A stretch of 64,000 bases of DNA from Bradyrhizobium iriomotense (GTDB taxonomy: Bacteria; Pseudomonadota; Alphaproteobacteria; Rhizobiales; Xanthobacteraceae). The stretch's first letter is position 1. Each line of letters starts with the position of its first letter. A model generated the notes under the pieces. It saw nothing but the letters and a program-made list of their open reading frames with translations, made no database searches and had not been told where the DNA came from. Shown in pieces: positions 32,152 to 41,010 of this stretch. Position numbers and translations under genes: made by a program. The DNA lies in contig NZ_BSOW01000034.1 in the NCBI RefSeq assembly GCF_030160715.1, positions 1-64,000 on the forward strand, given 5' to 3'.

Positions 32152-34011
32152 ATGAAAAGACGATTGCTTGCGTCGACGATCGTGGCCGGCTGGGCGGCCT
32201 TGGGCACACAGGTAACGGCACACGGGCTGCCGCCGAGCGGCGTTGCGCCACGTTCGTCCTGCGCGGGCCTCACCGGACTCACACTGCCGAACACGCAGAT
32301 CCTGAGCGCGACGCAGAAGTCGGGCTATTGCAACGTGATCGGCATCATCAACAAGCGAACCAGCACGCAGGACCCCGATCATTTCACCTACGGGATCGGC
32401 TTCGCGCTCAACCTGCCCAACACCTGGCATGGCCGTTTCGAGATGATGGGTGGCGGCGGCACCGACGGCAGTCTGCAAGCCGATCCGCAAGGCGCGGCCG
32501 GCGTCGAGCTCGGGCAAGGCTGGGCGGTCGCCGCCGATGACGGCGGCCATGAAGACAGCGCCAACAATATGGTCGGCGGCTATCAGGACGACGATGCCAA
32601 TGCCGGCGGCTCGGCGCATTTCGCGATCGACGCGCAAGCGCGCAGGGATTACGGCTACAACGGCATCGAAAAGACCGCGACGATCTCGAAGCAGATCATC
32701 GCCTATTTCTACGGCTTCGAGACCGTCTATTCCTACATCATGGGATGCTCGAACGGCGGACGTGACGCGATGGTCGCCTCGCAGCGATCGCCCTGGCTGT
32801 TCGACGGCGTGATCTCGCAAAACCCCGGCTTCAACCTGCCGCAGGCTGCGCTCGCGGAAGCCTGGAACGAGCAGGTGCTCGGCAAGCTCGCGACCAGCAC
32901 CGACATCAACGGGCAACCGTTCATTCCCGACACGTTTCCGCAGCAGGACCTCCAGGTGGCCTCTGCCGCAATCCTGAGCGCCTGCGACGCCCTAGACGGG
33001 CTGGTCGACGGCATCATCGACAACTATCACGCCTGCACGGCCAGGAAGGTGTTTCCGGCGCTCGCGAGCTACACCTGCGGCACCGGCTCGCACGGCAGCA
33101 CGCCGCATGGCGGCAGCTGCCTGACCAGCGCGCAAGTCGACGCGCTGAAGACAATCTATGCCGGACCGGTCAACTCAAAGGGCCAGCGGCTCTATTCGAA
33201 CTGGTTCTGGGATGCCGGCATCTGGACGCCGCCCACCGCCCCCGGAGCAGGCTGGGGATTCTGGAACGTCGTCACCGCGCCGGTGCCGGGGGTCAACACC
33301 GCGATCAACCTGACGCTCGGCGCGGGCGCGATCCCGATGATCTTCCAGACGCCGCCTGTGGTCACGCCGGTCAACGGGGCGAACGGCCAGGAGGCCTTCG
33401 TGTTCCGCTTCAACTTCGACACCGATGCGCCGAAGATCTTCACCAAGACCCAGGCCTATCCGGAAAGCGCAATGGACTTCATGGCGGCGGTGTCGACCGA
33501 CCTGCGTCCGTTCAGGGCGCGCGGCGGCAAGCTAATCGTGTCCTCATCGGTCAACGACGGCATCTTCTCCGGAGCCTCGATCGCGCGGTGGTACCGCAAG
33601 ATGAATCAGAGCATGGACGGCCGCGCGACCGATTTCGCCCGGTTGTTCATGGTGCCGAACATGGCCCATTGCGGCGGCGGCGCGGCCACCACGAGCTTCG
33701 CCACCAACGAGCTTTCGGCGATCACCGACTGGGTCGAGAAGGGCATCGCGCCGGAACGCATCGTCGCGGCGAATACCAACACCACCTCGCCCTACCCGAC
33801 CGGCGGCGTTTTTGATCCGCGGATTGCGATGAACTTCCCGGCCGGAGGCACAAGGCCGCTATGCGTCTATCCGAAGATTCCCGCTTACAAGGGCAGCGGC
33901 ATGACCAACGACGCGGCGAACTTTGCGTGTGTCGATCCCGGATTCAAGCCGGGCGGCGACCACGACTTCCACGACGATGACGACGACGGTCGCGGCCAAA
34001 ACGCGCAGTAA
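32152..34011 (+). CDS. Secreted tannase/feruloyl esterase family protein
   Basis: This 619-residue secreted esterase has a signal peptide (MKRRLLASTIVAGWAALGTQVTA) and a tannase-type alpha/beta-hydrolase domain. The nucleophile elbow is GCSNGGRDAM and the C-terminal His lies in VPNMAHCGGG. Paired Cys in this family form disulfides near the active site. The C-terminus is a striking acidic/His tail (HDFHDDDDDGRG). It would hydrolyse phenolic esters such as gallates or ferulates outside the cytoplasm. GGGAGGG precedes the ATG. Its divergent MarR neighbour suggests phenolic induction. Confidence 0.9.
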   Translation: MKRRLLASTIVAGWAALGTQVTAHGLPPSGVAPRSSCAGLTGLTLPNTQILSATQKSGYCNVIGIINKRTSTQDPDHFTYGIGFALNLPNTWHGRFEMMGGGGTDGSLQADPQGAAGVELGQGWAVAADDGGHEDSANNMVGGYQDDDANAGGSAHFAIDAQARRDYGYNGIEKTATISKQIIAYFYGFETVYSYIMGCSNGGRDAMVASQRSPWLFDGVISQNPGFNLPQAALAEAWNEQVLGKLATSTDINGQPFIPDTFPQQDLQVASAAILSACDALDGLVDGIIDNYHACTARKVFPALASYTCGTGSHGSTPHGGSCLTSAQVDALKTIYAGPVNSKGQRLYSNWFWDAGIWTPPTAPGAGWGFWNVVTAPVPGVNTAINLTLGAGAIPMIFQTPPVVTPVNGANGQEAFVFRFNFDTDAPKIFTKTQAYPESAMDFMAAVSTDLRPFRARGGKLIVSSSVNDGIFSGASIARWYRKMNQSMDGRATDFARLFMVPNMAHCGGGAATTSFATNELSAITDWVEKGIAPERIVAANTNTTSPYPTGGVFDPRIAMNFPAGGTRPLCVYPKIPAYKGSGMTNDAANFACVDPGFKPGGDHDFHDDDDDGRGQNAQ

Positions 34012-34038
34012 TCGTCTCAGTCGCTGACACTACGACAA

Positions 34039-34080
34039 GGATGCCGCGCCCCGTCCCACGCGGCGCGGCATCCCTGTTTT
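34039..34080 (+). terminator. Rho-independent terminator after tannase gene
   Basis: GGATGCCGCGCC and GGCGCGGCATCC form a perfect 12-base stem with an 11-base loop, followed by CTGTTTT. Confidence 0.85.
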
Positions 34081-34150
34081 CGAGGCTCCGCCTTCCCTCG
34101 CTGAAGAGCCCGCATTAGGATCGCCGCCGATCCGCACTTGAGCTTCAGTC

Positions 34151-35140
34151 TTGGTCGATTTCGAGCCCATCTTCACGATATCCCCAGCAGAGGCGGTCGC
34201 GCGCTTCCTCGCCGAGCGTTACGCGCTGGCGGCGCCCCTTCAGTGCCGGATGGTCAGGCGCGGCTTCAACGACACCTACCGCATCGTTACGGCCCGCGAC
34301 GAACGCTACATCTTCCGTCTGTCGCATCATCGCGCACGCGGGGCTGCCGACGTGGGCACGGAAACGGATTTCCTGGTTCACCTCGCCCGATCCGGCGTGC
34401 CGGTCGCCGCGGCCGTCCGAACGCCCGATGGCGCTCTCTTCGTTCGGGCACAAGCACGCGAGGGTCAGCGCGAAGGCGTGCTCTTCCATGAACTCCAGGG
34501 GCGCGCGCCTGAAGCAACATCCCTTGCCGATGCGGGCGCCAATGGCGTGACGCTGGCCAAGCTGCACAACGCCGCGGACTCCTACAGCGCGCCTGCTCCA
34601 CTCTACAGACTCGATCTCGATCATTTGTTGCGCCGGCCGCTTGCGAGAATCCGCAAGAGCGGACTCTTGGAGGACGCGAGCGCCGAAGCCGCCGATCTCG
34701 AGGCCATCGCGACGCGAACAACTGAGCGGATCGAAGCCCATAACGAGTTGACCTGGACCCATTGTCACGGCGACTGCCACGGCTCCAATGCATGCATCAC
34801 CGAAGCGGGCGAAGCGGCCTTCTTCGATTTCGACGATGGCGGCCCGGGCTATCTTGCGTACGACCTCTCGGTCTTCCTGTGGGCAAAGGTGTCCTTTGGC
34901 CGCAAGCTTCACGCGGTGTGGCACGCCTTCGTCGATGGCTATCGAAGCGTTCGTCCCGTCACGCAAAGCGATTTCGAGGCCGCGCATGCGTTCGTCATCG
35001 TCAGACACTTCTGGCTAATGGGCGAGTATGCAAGCCGCACGCGGGAATGGGGCACCGAGCTAACCAAGTGGGTCGCCCGCGAGGGTGAATTCCTGAGGGC
35101 ATGGGAGCGAGAGCAGCTCGACGGTCGACTGCTCTTGTAG
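34151..35140 (+). CDS. APH-family phosphotransferase (aminoglycoside/choline kinase fold)
   Basis: This 329-residue kinase-fold protein has the catalytic loop HCHGDCHGSN and the metal motif FFDFDDGGPGYLAYDL, both intact. The N-terminal lobe holds RRGFNDTYRIVTARDERYIFRL with the ATP-binding Lys region altered. The start is TTG, with no better upstream or downstream start preserving the N-lobe. Family members phosphorylate small molecules such as choline, homoserine or sugars; drug resistance is not implied. It stands alone after a terminator. Confidence 0.85.
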   Translation: MVDFEPIFTISPAEAVARFLAERYALAAPLQCRMVRRGFNDTYRIVTARDERYIFRLSHHRARGAADVGTETDFLVHLARSGVPVAAAVRTPDGALFVRAQAREGQREGVLFHELQGRAPEATSLADAGANGVTLAKLHNAADSYSAPAPLYRLDLDHLLRRPLARIRKSGLLEDASAEAADLEAIATRTTERIEAHNELTWTHCHGDCHGSNACITEAGEAAFFDFDDGGPGYLAYDLSVFLWAKVSFGRKLHAVWHAFVDGYRSVRPVTQSDFEAAHAFVIVRHFWLMGEYASRTREWGTELTKWVAREGEFLRAWEREQLDGRLLL

Positions 35141-35147
35141 ATCCGCG

Positions 35148-35405
35148 CTACAACAGCTTTGCGCTCACGAACAGCGCGCGCACGGCGTTCGTCGCCTGGA
35201 CCGCAAGCATCCCGTTGTCCGCGGCGCCTTCAAGCGCGGCAATGGCCTCCTCGTGCAGCGAACGGAATTCCATCCACCCCGTCGAATTGTAGTTGGTGAG
35301 GAATTGATAGGCCTGGCCGACGGTCGCGATCGCCAGCGTATTGCCATTCAGGCGGATCTTGAATGTCGTGCGCAGCGGGGTGTCGGAACTGGTTGGATCG
35401 CTCAT
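35148..35405 (-). CDS. DUF982-like small protein
   Basis: This 85-residue protein contains a pattern like DUF982: VGQAYQFLTNYNSTGWMEF followed by HEEAIAALEGAADNGMLAVQATNAVRALFVSAK. The family is small, alpha/beta and frequent in Rhizobiales, with unknown function. The ATG at 35405 is chosen over a near upstream one. It converges with the phosphotransferase gene seven bases away. Confidence 0.7.
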   Translation of the reverse strand: MSDPTSSDTPLRTTFKIRLNGNTLAIATVGQAYQFLTNYNSTGWMEFRSLHEEAIAALEGAADNGMLAVQATNAVRALFVSAKLL

Positions 35406-35474
35406 GGGCTGCTTCTGCACGAGAACGGCTTAACGAAGGGAAAACGGCAGCCCCCGCCGTTTGTTCACCTTAAC

Positions 35475-36500
35475 TCAGGAGTCCGAGGCCGATGCGCGCT
35501 GCGACACGGACGTGGCGCCCTTCAGGCTCGGCACCACGACCAGGCGGGCGATCTCGCCATCGTCATAGGCCTTCCGGAAGCGGTCGTAGAACTTGATCGA
35601 AACGCAGCCGTTGGAGTCGCCGCGCGGTCCGAGCATGTAGCTGTGCGTCAGCAGGCCGACGCGGCCAAGGGCGCTGGTCCCATCGACCGGGGTCATGCGC
35701 AAGGCGGGCACGCCATGGAACAATTTTTCGCGCGGCTTCAGCTCGTAGGTCGCCGGCGGGGTCGCGCCGACCATGCGCTGGTCGACATGGCTGGGATCGT
35801 CCATCATGGCGCCCATGCCGGAATGCGCCTCGAGCGCGACGCCGCTCGGCAGGTACACCGCCTTCGCCGAGATGTCGTAGACTGCGGTCTGCGAATCGTA
35901 GCCGAGCGCGGCGAGGTCAGGCCCCTGACGGAACAGGCCGCTGTCGGGCGTCAGCGAGGCCAGCCTGATCTTGCCCGGCAGGATGTCGGAGAATTTTTGC
36001 AGCAGGCTGCGGTTGTCACCCTTCGGCAGGGAATCGGCGAAGGCTTGGCTGGAGGCGACCTGGGAGGCGAGGTCGGCCTGGACCGGGCGCGACCGGGGCA
36101 TCGGGACATCGGGCTTCTGCGATGGCAGCGGCACCTCGGCCACCTGCTTGTCGTCCTCGGTCAGGGTCGAGCGCCAGTCGTTAGTGACGAGCTGCTGGGC
36201 GAGCAGCGCCTTGGCGTCGCGGAGCTTGAGCTGGAGCATGCTCACCGTCGACCGCTCGACGCGGCGCAAACCGGTCTCGCCCGGCGGCGAAATGGGCTGG
36301 AATCGGTCGTCAAAAGAGGTCGTTGGGCCGCTGGGCGGCAGCGCGGCGGAGGCAAGCGAGGCAGTCTCGTTGCCATAGGCTATCCAGGCAGCCGCCCCGA
36401 CGGACAGCGCCATCGCGGCCGCCGCCAGCATAAACGTTTCCGCCCGCCCAATACGGCGGCGCGACAAGAGCTTCTTGGCCCGTGCTGCGTCGGAAACCAT
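35475..36500 (-). CDS. DUF2778 (L,D-transpeptidase-like, Tlde1-type) membrane protein
   Basis: This 341-residue protein has an N-terminal membrane helix (about 23-42), a Pro-rich middle and a C-terminal DUF2778 domain (about 205-325). The catalytic-type motifs are HSYMLGPRGDSNGCVSIKFYD, with Cys as nucleophile, and VYLPSGVALEAHSGMG upstream. The domain is related to YkuD L,D-transpeptidases and to the peptidoglycan toxin Tlde1. A housekeeping wall enzyme seems more likely, as no secretion or immunity genes are adjacent. Confidence 0.83.
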   Translation of the reverse strand: MVSDAARAKKLLSRRRIGRAETFMLAAAAMALSVGAAAWIAYGNETASLASAALPPSGPTTSFDDRFQPISPPGETGLRRVERSTVSMLQLKLRDAKALLAQQLVTNDWRSTLTEDDKQVAEVPLPSQKPDVPMPRSRPVQADLASQVASSQAFADSLPKGDNRSLLQKFSDILPGKIRLASLTPDSGLFRQGPDLAALGYDSQTAVYDISAKAVYLPSGVALEAHSGMGAMMDDPSHVDQRMVGATPPATYELKPREKLFHGVPALRMTPVDGTSALGRVGLLTHSYMLGPRGDSNGCVSIKFYDRFRKAYDDGEIARLVVVPSLKGATSVSQRASASDS

Positions 36501-36640
36501 CAGATCCCCAAATCGACCCGCTCAACCCCGTCTCGAACCCCGGGGGTGCCCAACCCCCATCGAGACTCTATACCAGCTATCACATCAGGAGCCAAAAGTT
36601 AGGCATAATCGCGGCCGGGGCGGCAGCCGGAGGCGGTTTA

Positions 36641-37072
36641 ATGAGCGATCCTTTTGACCTCAAGCGCTTCGTCCAGGCTCAGAACGACGTTTATCCGGGG
36701 GTGGTCGGGGAGCTTTCGGCAGGGCGGAAGCGCAGCCACTGGATGTGGTTCATCTTCCCGCAACTGGCGGGGCTCGGCTTTAGCGCCATGTCGCAGCGCT
36801 ATGCCATCGCCTCCCGGGCAGAGGCCGAGGCCTACCTCGCCCACCCCGTGCTCGGGCCGCGCCTCGTCGAATGTACCGGCCTCGTGCTCGCGGTCAGGGG
36901 GCGCAGCATCAACGCGATCCTCGGCGCGCCCGACGACGTCAAGTTCCACTCGTCGATGACGCTGTTCGACGCCGTGTCGGATGAGGCGATCTTCGGCGAG
37001 GCGCTCGCGAGATATTTTGCCGGCGAGCGCGACGGCGCGACGCTCGAGATCCTCGCAAGGCTCGATCGCTAG
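36641..37072 (+). CDS. DUF1810 family protein
   Basis: This 143-residue protein is a full-length DUF1810: DPFDLKRFVQAQNDVYPGVVGEL, then SHWMWFIFPQLAGLGFSAMSQRYAI and KFHSSMTLF near the end. The fold is related to NADAR-like and macro-associated families but no activity is proven. It is divergent from the DUF2778 gene. The ATG at 36641 begins the conserved region. Confidence 0.93.
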   Translation: MSDPFDLKRFVQAQNDVYPGVVGELSAGRKRSHWMWFIFPQLAGLGFSAMSQRYAIASRAEAEAYLAHPVLGPRLVECTGLVLAVRGRSINAILGAPDDVKFHSSMTLFDAVSDEAIFGEALARYFAGERDGATLEILARLDR

Positions 37073-37081
37073 CGCGCGGGC

Positions 37082-37861
37082 TCAGCGCCCCTGGAAAACC
37101 GCGGCGCGACGCTCGATGAAGGACTGGATGCCCTCCTTCGCATCAGCGCTGTTCAGCACGCGATCGCGGATTTTCGGGATGTAGGCGATGGCCGCCGCCT
37201 CGCCGCCTTCGATGTATTTTGCGGCGGCTTCCTTGGTCACCTGGATGCCCAGCGGCGCGTTGCGCGCAATGGTCTCCGCGAGCGCCATGGCGCGGTCGAC
37301 GTGCTGCCCTGCCGGCACGACCTCCTGCACCAGGCCGATCTCGCGGGCGCGCTGCGCCGAGAACTCGTCGCACAGGAACAGATGATACATCGCGTTGCCC
37401 CAGCCGGCGCGCGACAGGAAACGGAAATGCGCGCCGCCGAGCGGCGCGATGCCGCGTTTGGATTCCATCTGGCAGAAACGCGCATCGTCGGCGGCGACCA
37501 CGATGTCGCCGGCGAGCATCAGCTCAATGCCGATGGTGAACACGATGCCTTGCACAGCCGTGACGATCGGCTTCTTGCAGCGCTTTCTGAGCCCAAAGGG
37601 ATCGACGTTTCCTTCCTTGATGTTGCGCTTCTCAGCGGCCGGGCCAAAGAATTTCGGCATGTCGAGACCAGTGGTAAAATCCCTGCCCTCCGCGCAGATC
37701 ACGCCGACCCAGTGATCCTCGTTGTTGTGCAGTTCGGTGAGCGCGTCCGAGAGCTGCTCCATCATCGCAGGCGAGAACGCGTTCTTCTTCGACGGGTTGT
37801 CGATGATGATCTTGAAGATATGGCCGTGCACCTCGCTGCGGACCTGTCCCTCGGCTGTCAT
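37082..37861 (-). CDS. Enoyl-CoA hydratase/isomerase (crotonase) family protein
   Basis: This 259-residue crotonase has the substrate pocket NPSKKNAFSPAMMEQL, the oxyanion-hole segment CAEGRDFTTGLDMPKF and GIVFTIGIELMLAGDIVVA, and RGIAPLGGAHF. The usual catalytic Glu of hydratases is replaced by non-acidic residues in the second position, so an isomerase, hydrolase or other crotonase activity is possible. It follows the tautomerase gene by 40 bases in one transcript, controlled by the TetR gene. Confidence 0.88.
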   Translation of the reverse strand: MTAEGQVRSEVHGHIFKIIIDNPSKKNAFSPAMMEQLSDALTELHNNEDHWVGVICAEGRDFTTGLDMPKFFGPAAEKRNIKEGNVDPFGLRKRCKKPIVTAVQGIVFTIGIELMLAGDIVVAADDARFCQMESKRGIAPLGGAHFRFLSRAGWGNAMYHLFLCDEFSAQRAREIGLVQEVVPAGQHVDRAMALAETIARNAPLGIQVTKEAAAKYIEGGEAAAIAYIPKIRDRVLNSADAKEGIQSFIERRAAVFQGR

Positions 37862-37901
37862 GCGCTGCTCCCTCGCTTGGTTTGCTTGAAAATTTCCGTC
37901 G

Positions 37902-38384
37902 TCAGTTGGCGGGCGCGCTTGCGTCGCGGATCGCCTTGATCCGCGCGGGCGTGAACACGCCGCTGTCCAGGAGATCGAGGATCGACAGCACGCCGCCGCG
38001 CGAACCCCAGCTTCCCTCCTCGATGATCTCGAAATTGACCCACCAGGTCGACGACGGCTTCTGCATCCCGCAGGCCTCGGCAAGCCGCGCGAGCACGTTG
38101 CGGATCACTTGCGCGCGCACCTCGGCAGGCCAGGCCGCGTTCATCACGGCGATGTTGACCGTCATGACGTCGCGCGGCGTCTCCTGGTCGGACAGAAGCT
38201 TGCCGCCGATCGCCATGCAGTCGGCTGCCAGGCTTCGGAAATGGACCTGAAAGCCCTGCCGCGCCGCGGGCGCGAGCTGGCCGACTTCCGGCTCCAGCAC
38301 GGCATCGGTGAGGCTTTCCGCAAGCAAGCGGCGCTGCGCGAGGCTCAGCCGACCCTCCAGGGCAGTCACGGTGATGATGGTCAC
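37902..38384 (-). CDS. Tautomerase-superfamily protein lacking Pro1
   Basis: This 160-residue protein has two successive beta-alpha-beta tautomerase units (ITVTALEGRLSLAQRRLLAESLTDAV and MTVNIAVMNAAWPAEVRAQVIRNVLARLAEA). The start is a GTG with AGAGG upstream, giving Met-Thr-Ile-Ile. The catalytic N-terminal Pro of 4-oxalocrotonate tautomerase is therefore absent. It precedes the crotonase gene and faces the TetR gene across two operators. Activity is uncertain. Confidence 0.78.
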   Translation of the reverse strand: MTIITVTALEGRLSLAQRRLLAESLTDAVLEPEVGQLAPAARQGFQVHFRSLAADCMAIGGKLLSDQETPRDVMTVNIAVMNAAWPAEVRAQVIRNVLARLAEACGMQKPSSTWWVNFEIIEEGSWGSRGGVLSILDLLDSGVFTPARIKAIRDASAPAN

Positions 38385-38400
38385 GGTAACCTCTTGTTCG

Positions 38401-38418
38401 ATATGACGAGCGTCATAT
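38401..38418. promoter_or_regulatory. TetR operator O1
   Basis: ATATGACG and CGTCATAT form a perfect 8-base inverted repeat with a two-base spacer, 17 bases from the tautomerase start. Confidence 0.75.
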
Positions 38419-38433
38419 TCAACACAAGACTGG

Positions 38434-38451
38434 CTATGTCAAGCGTCATAG
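38434..38451. promoter_or_regulatory. TetR operator O2
   Basis: CTATGTCA and CGTCATAG repeat the O1 pattern with two mismatches in one arm. Its centre is 33 bases from O1, about three helical turns, and 34 bases upstream of the TetR start. Confidence 0.65.
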
Positions 38452-38484
38452 AATACACCTTCACTGACATTCTGGACCTGCCCG

Positions 38485-39105
38485 ATGACATCAACCACCC
38501 GCGACAAGATGATCGCCGGCGCCGCCGACTTGATGAGCCGGCGCGGCGTCAACGCCACCAGCATGCGCGACGTCGTCCGCCACACGGCAACGCCGCGCGG
38601 CTCGATCGGTCACCACTTTCCGGACGGCAAGCCGCAACTCCTTGCCGAGGCCGTTCGCTTCGCCGGGCAGCGGGTCTCCGTGCGGCTGGACAAGGTGCTG
38701 AGCGAGCTCGGCGTCATCGCCGGCTTTCGCGCCTTCGTCACATCCCGGCGGCGGCGGCTGGAGACGACGCAGTTCGAGGCCGGCTGTCCGGTGCTGGCGG
38801 TCGCCGTCGACCACTATGTCGGCGAGACATCGGACAAGGGCGAGACGCGCGACGAGGCCACGCAGCAGCATCTGCTCGACCTTGCCCATGACGTCTTCAC
38901 CGACTGGCAGCAGGTCATGCTCTTGGCGCTCAAGCGAGAGGGCCTTGAGGCGGCGCGCGCAACCCGACTCGCCACCCTGGTGGTCGCCGTCATCGAGGGT
39001 ACGGTCGCGCTGTGCCGCGCCGCGCGTAGCACGCAGCCGCTCAATCACGCCCAGCAGGAACTCGAATTGATCCTGTCCGAAGCCTTGGCCCGGAAGGCCG
39101 AATAA
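38485..39105 (+). CDS. TetR/AcrR family regulator
   Basis: This 206-residue protein has a TetR N-terminal helix-turn-helix (AAGADLMSRRGVNATSMRDVVRHTATPRGSIGHHFP, in segments) and a helical ligand-binding domain. The GSIGHHFP motif is that of the YcdC/LmrA_C-like group (GSLYHHFP variants). It is divergent from the tautomerase-crotonase operon. Two dyads lie between, so it probably represses both itself and that operon. The inducer is unknown. Confidence 0.9.
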   Translation: MTSTTRDKMIAGAADLMSRRGVNATSMRDVVRHTATPRGSIGHHFPDGKPQLLAEAVRFAGQRVSVRLDKVLSELGVIAGFRAFVTSRRRRLETTQFEAGCPVLAVAVDHYVGETSDKGETRDEATQQHLLDLAHDVFTDWQQVMLLALKREGLEAARATRLATLVVAVIEGTVALCRAARSTQPLNHAQQELELILSEALARKAE

Positions 39106-39138
39106 ACGCGTTCCGCTTTTGTCGCGGGATCATGCCCC

Positions 39139-39729
39139 TTAGTACGGCGGCGGCTTGCGCGCGCGCTGTGCCTTGGCAGCCTCAACCCACCAGCTGAGAT
39201 CGTCGGCAAAGCGCGGGAACGAGCGTTCCAGAGCCTTGCCGCCCTCGCCCGTCGGCTCGCCCTCGGCCGACAGCGTCTGCGCGATCGGACCGACCGCGAT
39301 CGTGCTCGAGATCACCACCATCCCCATTTCCGACAGCGTGCCGTGCCAGGCGGTTGCGGCGCGTGCGCCGGAGAAGCGACCGGCCGAGTAGCTGACGATT
39401 GCGGCCGGGCGCCAGAACCATTCCTCGAGAAAATGGTCGGTGAGGTTCTTCAATCCCGGCTGAACACCCCAATTGTATTCGCCGGTGACGAACACGAAAC
39501 CGTCGGCATCGCGGATCTGCGCGGCCAACGTCTCCAGGACCTCTGGCGCCTGGCCTTTGGGATGTTCCTTGTACATGCGGTCGAGCATGGGAAGGCCAAC
39601 CGCCTTGGCGTCAATGAAAGTCACGTCGTCGCCGCGGCTCCGCAGGCCGTTAACGACGAAATGCGCCAGGCGAATGCCCATGCGGTCGGAGCGGTAGGAG
39701 CCGTAGAGGACGAGGATGCGATTGCCCAT
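39139..39729 (-). CDS. NADPH-dependent FMN reductase-like oxidoreductase
   Basis: This 196-residue flavodoxin-fold protein has the FMN phosphate loop LYGSYRSDRMGIRLA and the second FMN segment TGEYNWGVQPGLKNLTDH, which follow the family pattern. It reduces FMN or quinones with NAD(P)H. It lies 61 bases after the AraC-type gene on the same strand and could be co-transcribed. Confidence 0.88.
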   Translation of the reverse strand: MGNRILVLYGSYRSDRMGIRLAHFVVNGLRSRGDDVTFIDAKAVGLPMLDRMYKEHPKGQAPEVLETLAAQIRDADGFVFVTGEYNWGVQPGLKNLTDHFLEEWFWRPAAIVSYSAGRFSGARAATAWHGTLSEMGMVVISSTIAVGPIAQTLSAEGEPTGEGGKALERSFPRFADDLSWWVEAAKAQRARKPPPY

Positions 39730-39790
39730 GATGCGCGCACCCTAGCATGAAGGGTCATGCCGACCTATTCACGAAAGTCGCGACGAAAGG

Positions 39791-40732
39791 TCAGGCCTTT
39801 CGGGCGCGCTCCAGCGTCTGCGACGGCGTTTCGCCGAACTGATGCCGATAACTTTTCGAGAAGTCGCTGAGGTGCCAGAAGCCGAAGGCAAGCGCCGCCG
39901 CCTTGACGCTCTCGGGCCCGGCCAGCAATCGCTTGCGAACGAGCCACAGCCGCCGCAGGCGCAGATAGCGATGCAGGCTCATGCCGCGATAGCGCTGGAC
40001 CGCGTCATGCATGCTGCGCACGGACAGGCCGAGCTTCCTGGCCAACTCCTCGCTGTAGATGGGCTGCGCGAGATCGTCCATGAGCAGCGCGCGGATGTCC
40101 TGGAACGTCCTGAAATGCTGCTCGTTGTTGGCTCGCGCGGTCCAGCGCGCAGGCAATATGCCTTCGAACGCCGCGTCGATCCCGGCAAGGAGGGATTCTC
40201 TCATCGCCGATGCCTTCATCGGCCATTCGACGGCATCGACGGGTTCCGAGGCAGCCGTTATCACCTCACTGATCAGCCTGCGCAGCCAGCTCAGCGCCAG
40301 CGCGCTCGTTTCATAAATCCGGAAATTCGCTCTCGTCTCCGGCCAGCCGCGCCCGCTCACCTCCGGCGTGAACATCACCGAGGCGAATTGCCGCTCCACC
40401 TCCTCGACGGTGTTGTAGGCAGCGCCACCGCCGCCGATGACGATGGCCGTCCGATCCCGCTGCGCCCCGTTGAAACGGATGGGAACCTCGTGGTCGTCCA
40501 TTGTGAAGCCGACCGCAGTGCAGTTCTTCACGAGCTGCGCATCCACGATACGTGGAAAGGACTTCGTGAAATTGACGTCGCAGCCCGGCAGATTCAGGAT
40601 GGTCTGCTCGGCCGCGATCTTCCGCACGAGCGGCGTGAATTCCAAGTCCAGTGTTCGTATCGAACTGCGGAACTCATCAACGTCGCTGAATCGAAATATC
40701 TTTGGCCCCAACGTCGGCGCCCCAAATGTCAT
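39791..40732 (-). CDS. AraC family transcriptional regulator
   Basis: This 313-residue protein has a C-terminal AraC double helix-turn-helix (about 215-313): ELARKLGLSVRSMHDAVQRYRGMSLHRYLRLRRLWLVRKRL and AAALAFGFWHLSDFSKSYRHQFGETPSQTL, in segments. The N-terminal half is an AraC-binding-like-2 region. It probably regulates the downstream flavoprotein gene or itself. The upstream 278 bases are AT-rich and gene-free. Confidence 0.92.
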   Translation of the reverse strand: MTFGAPTLGPKIFRFSDVDEFRSSIRTLDLEFTPLVRKIAAEQTILNLPGCDVNFTKSFPRIVDAQLVKNCTAVGFTMDDHEVPIRFNGAQRDRTAIVIGGGGAAYNTVEEVERQFASVMFTPEVSGRGWPETRANFRIYETSALALSWLRRLISEVITAASEPVDAVEWPMKASAMRESLLAGIDAAFEGILPARWTARANNEQHFRTFQDIRALLMDDLAQPIYSEELARKLGLSVRSMHDAVQRYRGMSLHRYLRLRRLWLVRKRLLAGPESVKAAALAFGFWHLSDFSKSYRHQFGETPSQTLERARKA

Positions 40733-41010
40733 TCATCGCGAATCAAGAAAGCAATTCCACAACCGTCACCCGATTTGGTCACGCGCTCAATCGTATCTTG
40801 GGTTCTGCCTGGCGCGCTTGCCTGCGCGCAAAAAAACCCACACCGAGAGACAATCTCGCGGGCGAGTTTGCCGAATTTCGATATCGATTCAAATTGAAAT
40901 AACGGTGCGATAGCACCGTCGCGTCCCTTCACTATAACGCATGTTTAACAACTTTGGCGCGCAATTGAGCCCGTAGAAACACTGTCGTTTTTTAGCGGAC
41001 CAGGCCCGCC

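Noticed and set aside
35475-36500. A type VI secreted Tlde1 toxin
   Set aside because: The DUF2778 domain is shared with Tlde1, but no immunity gene or secretion component is adjacent and the protein has its own membrane anchor.
35253-36602. A 449-residue plus-strand open frame
   Set aside because: Antisense to the DUF2778 gene, which has a membrane helix and catalytic motif.
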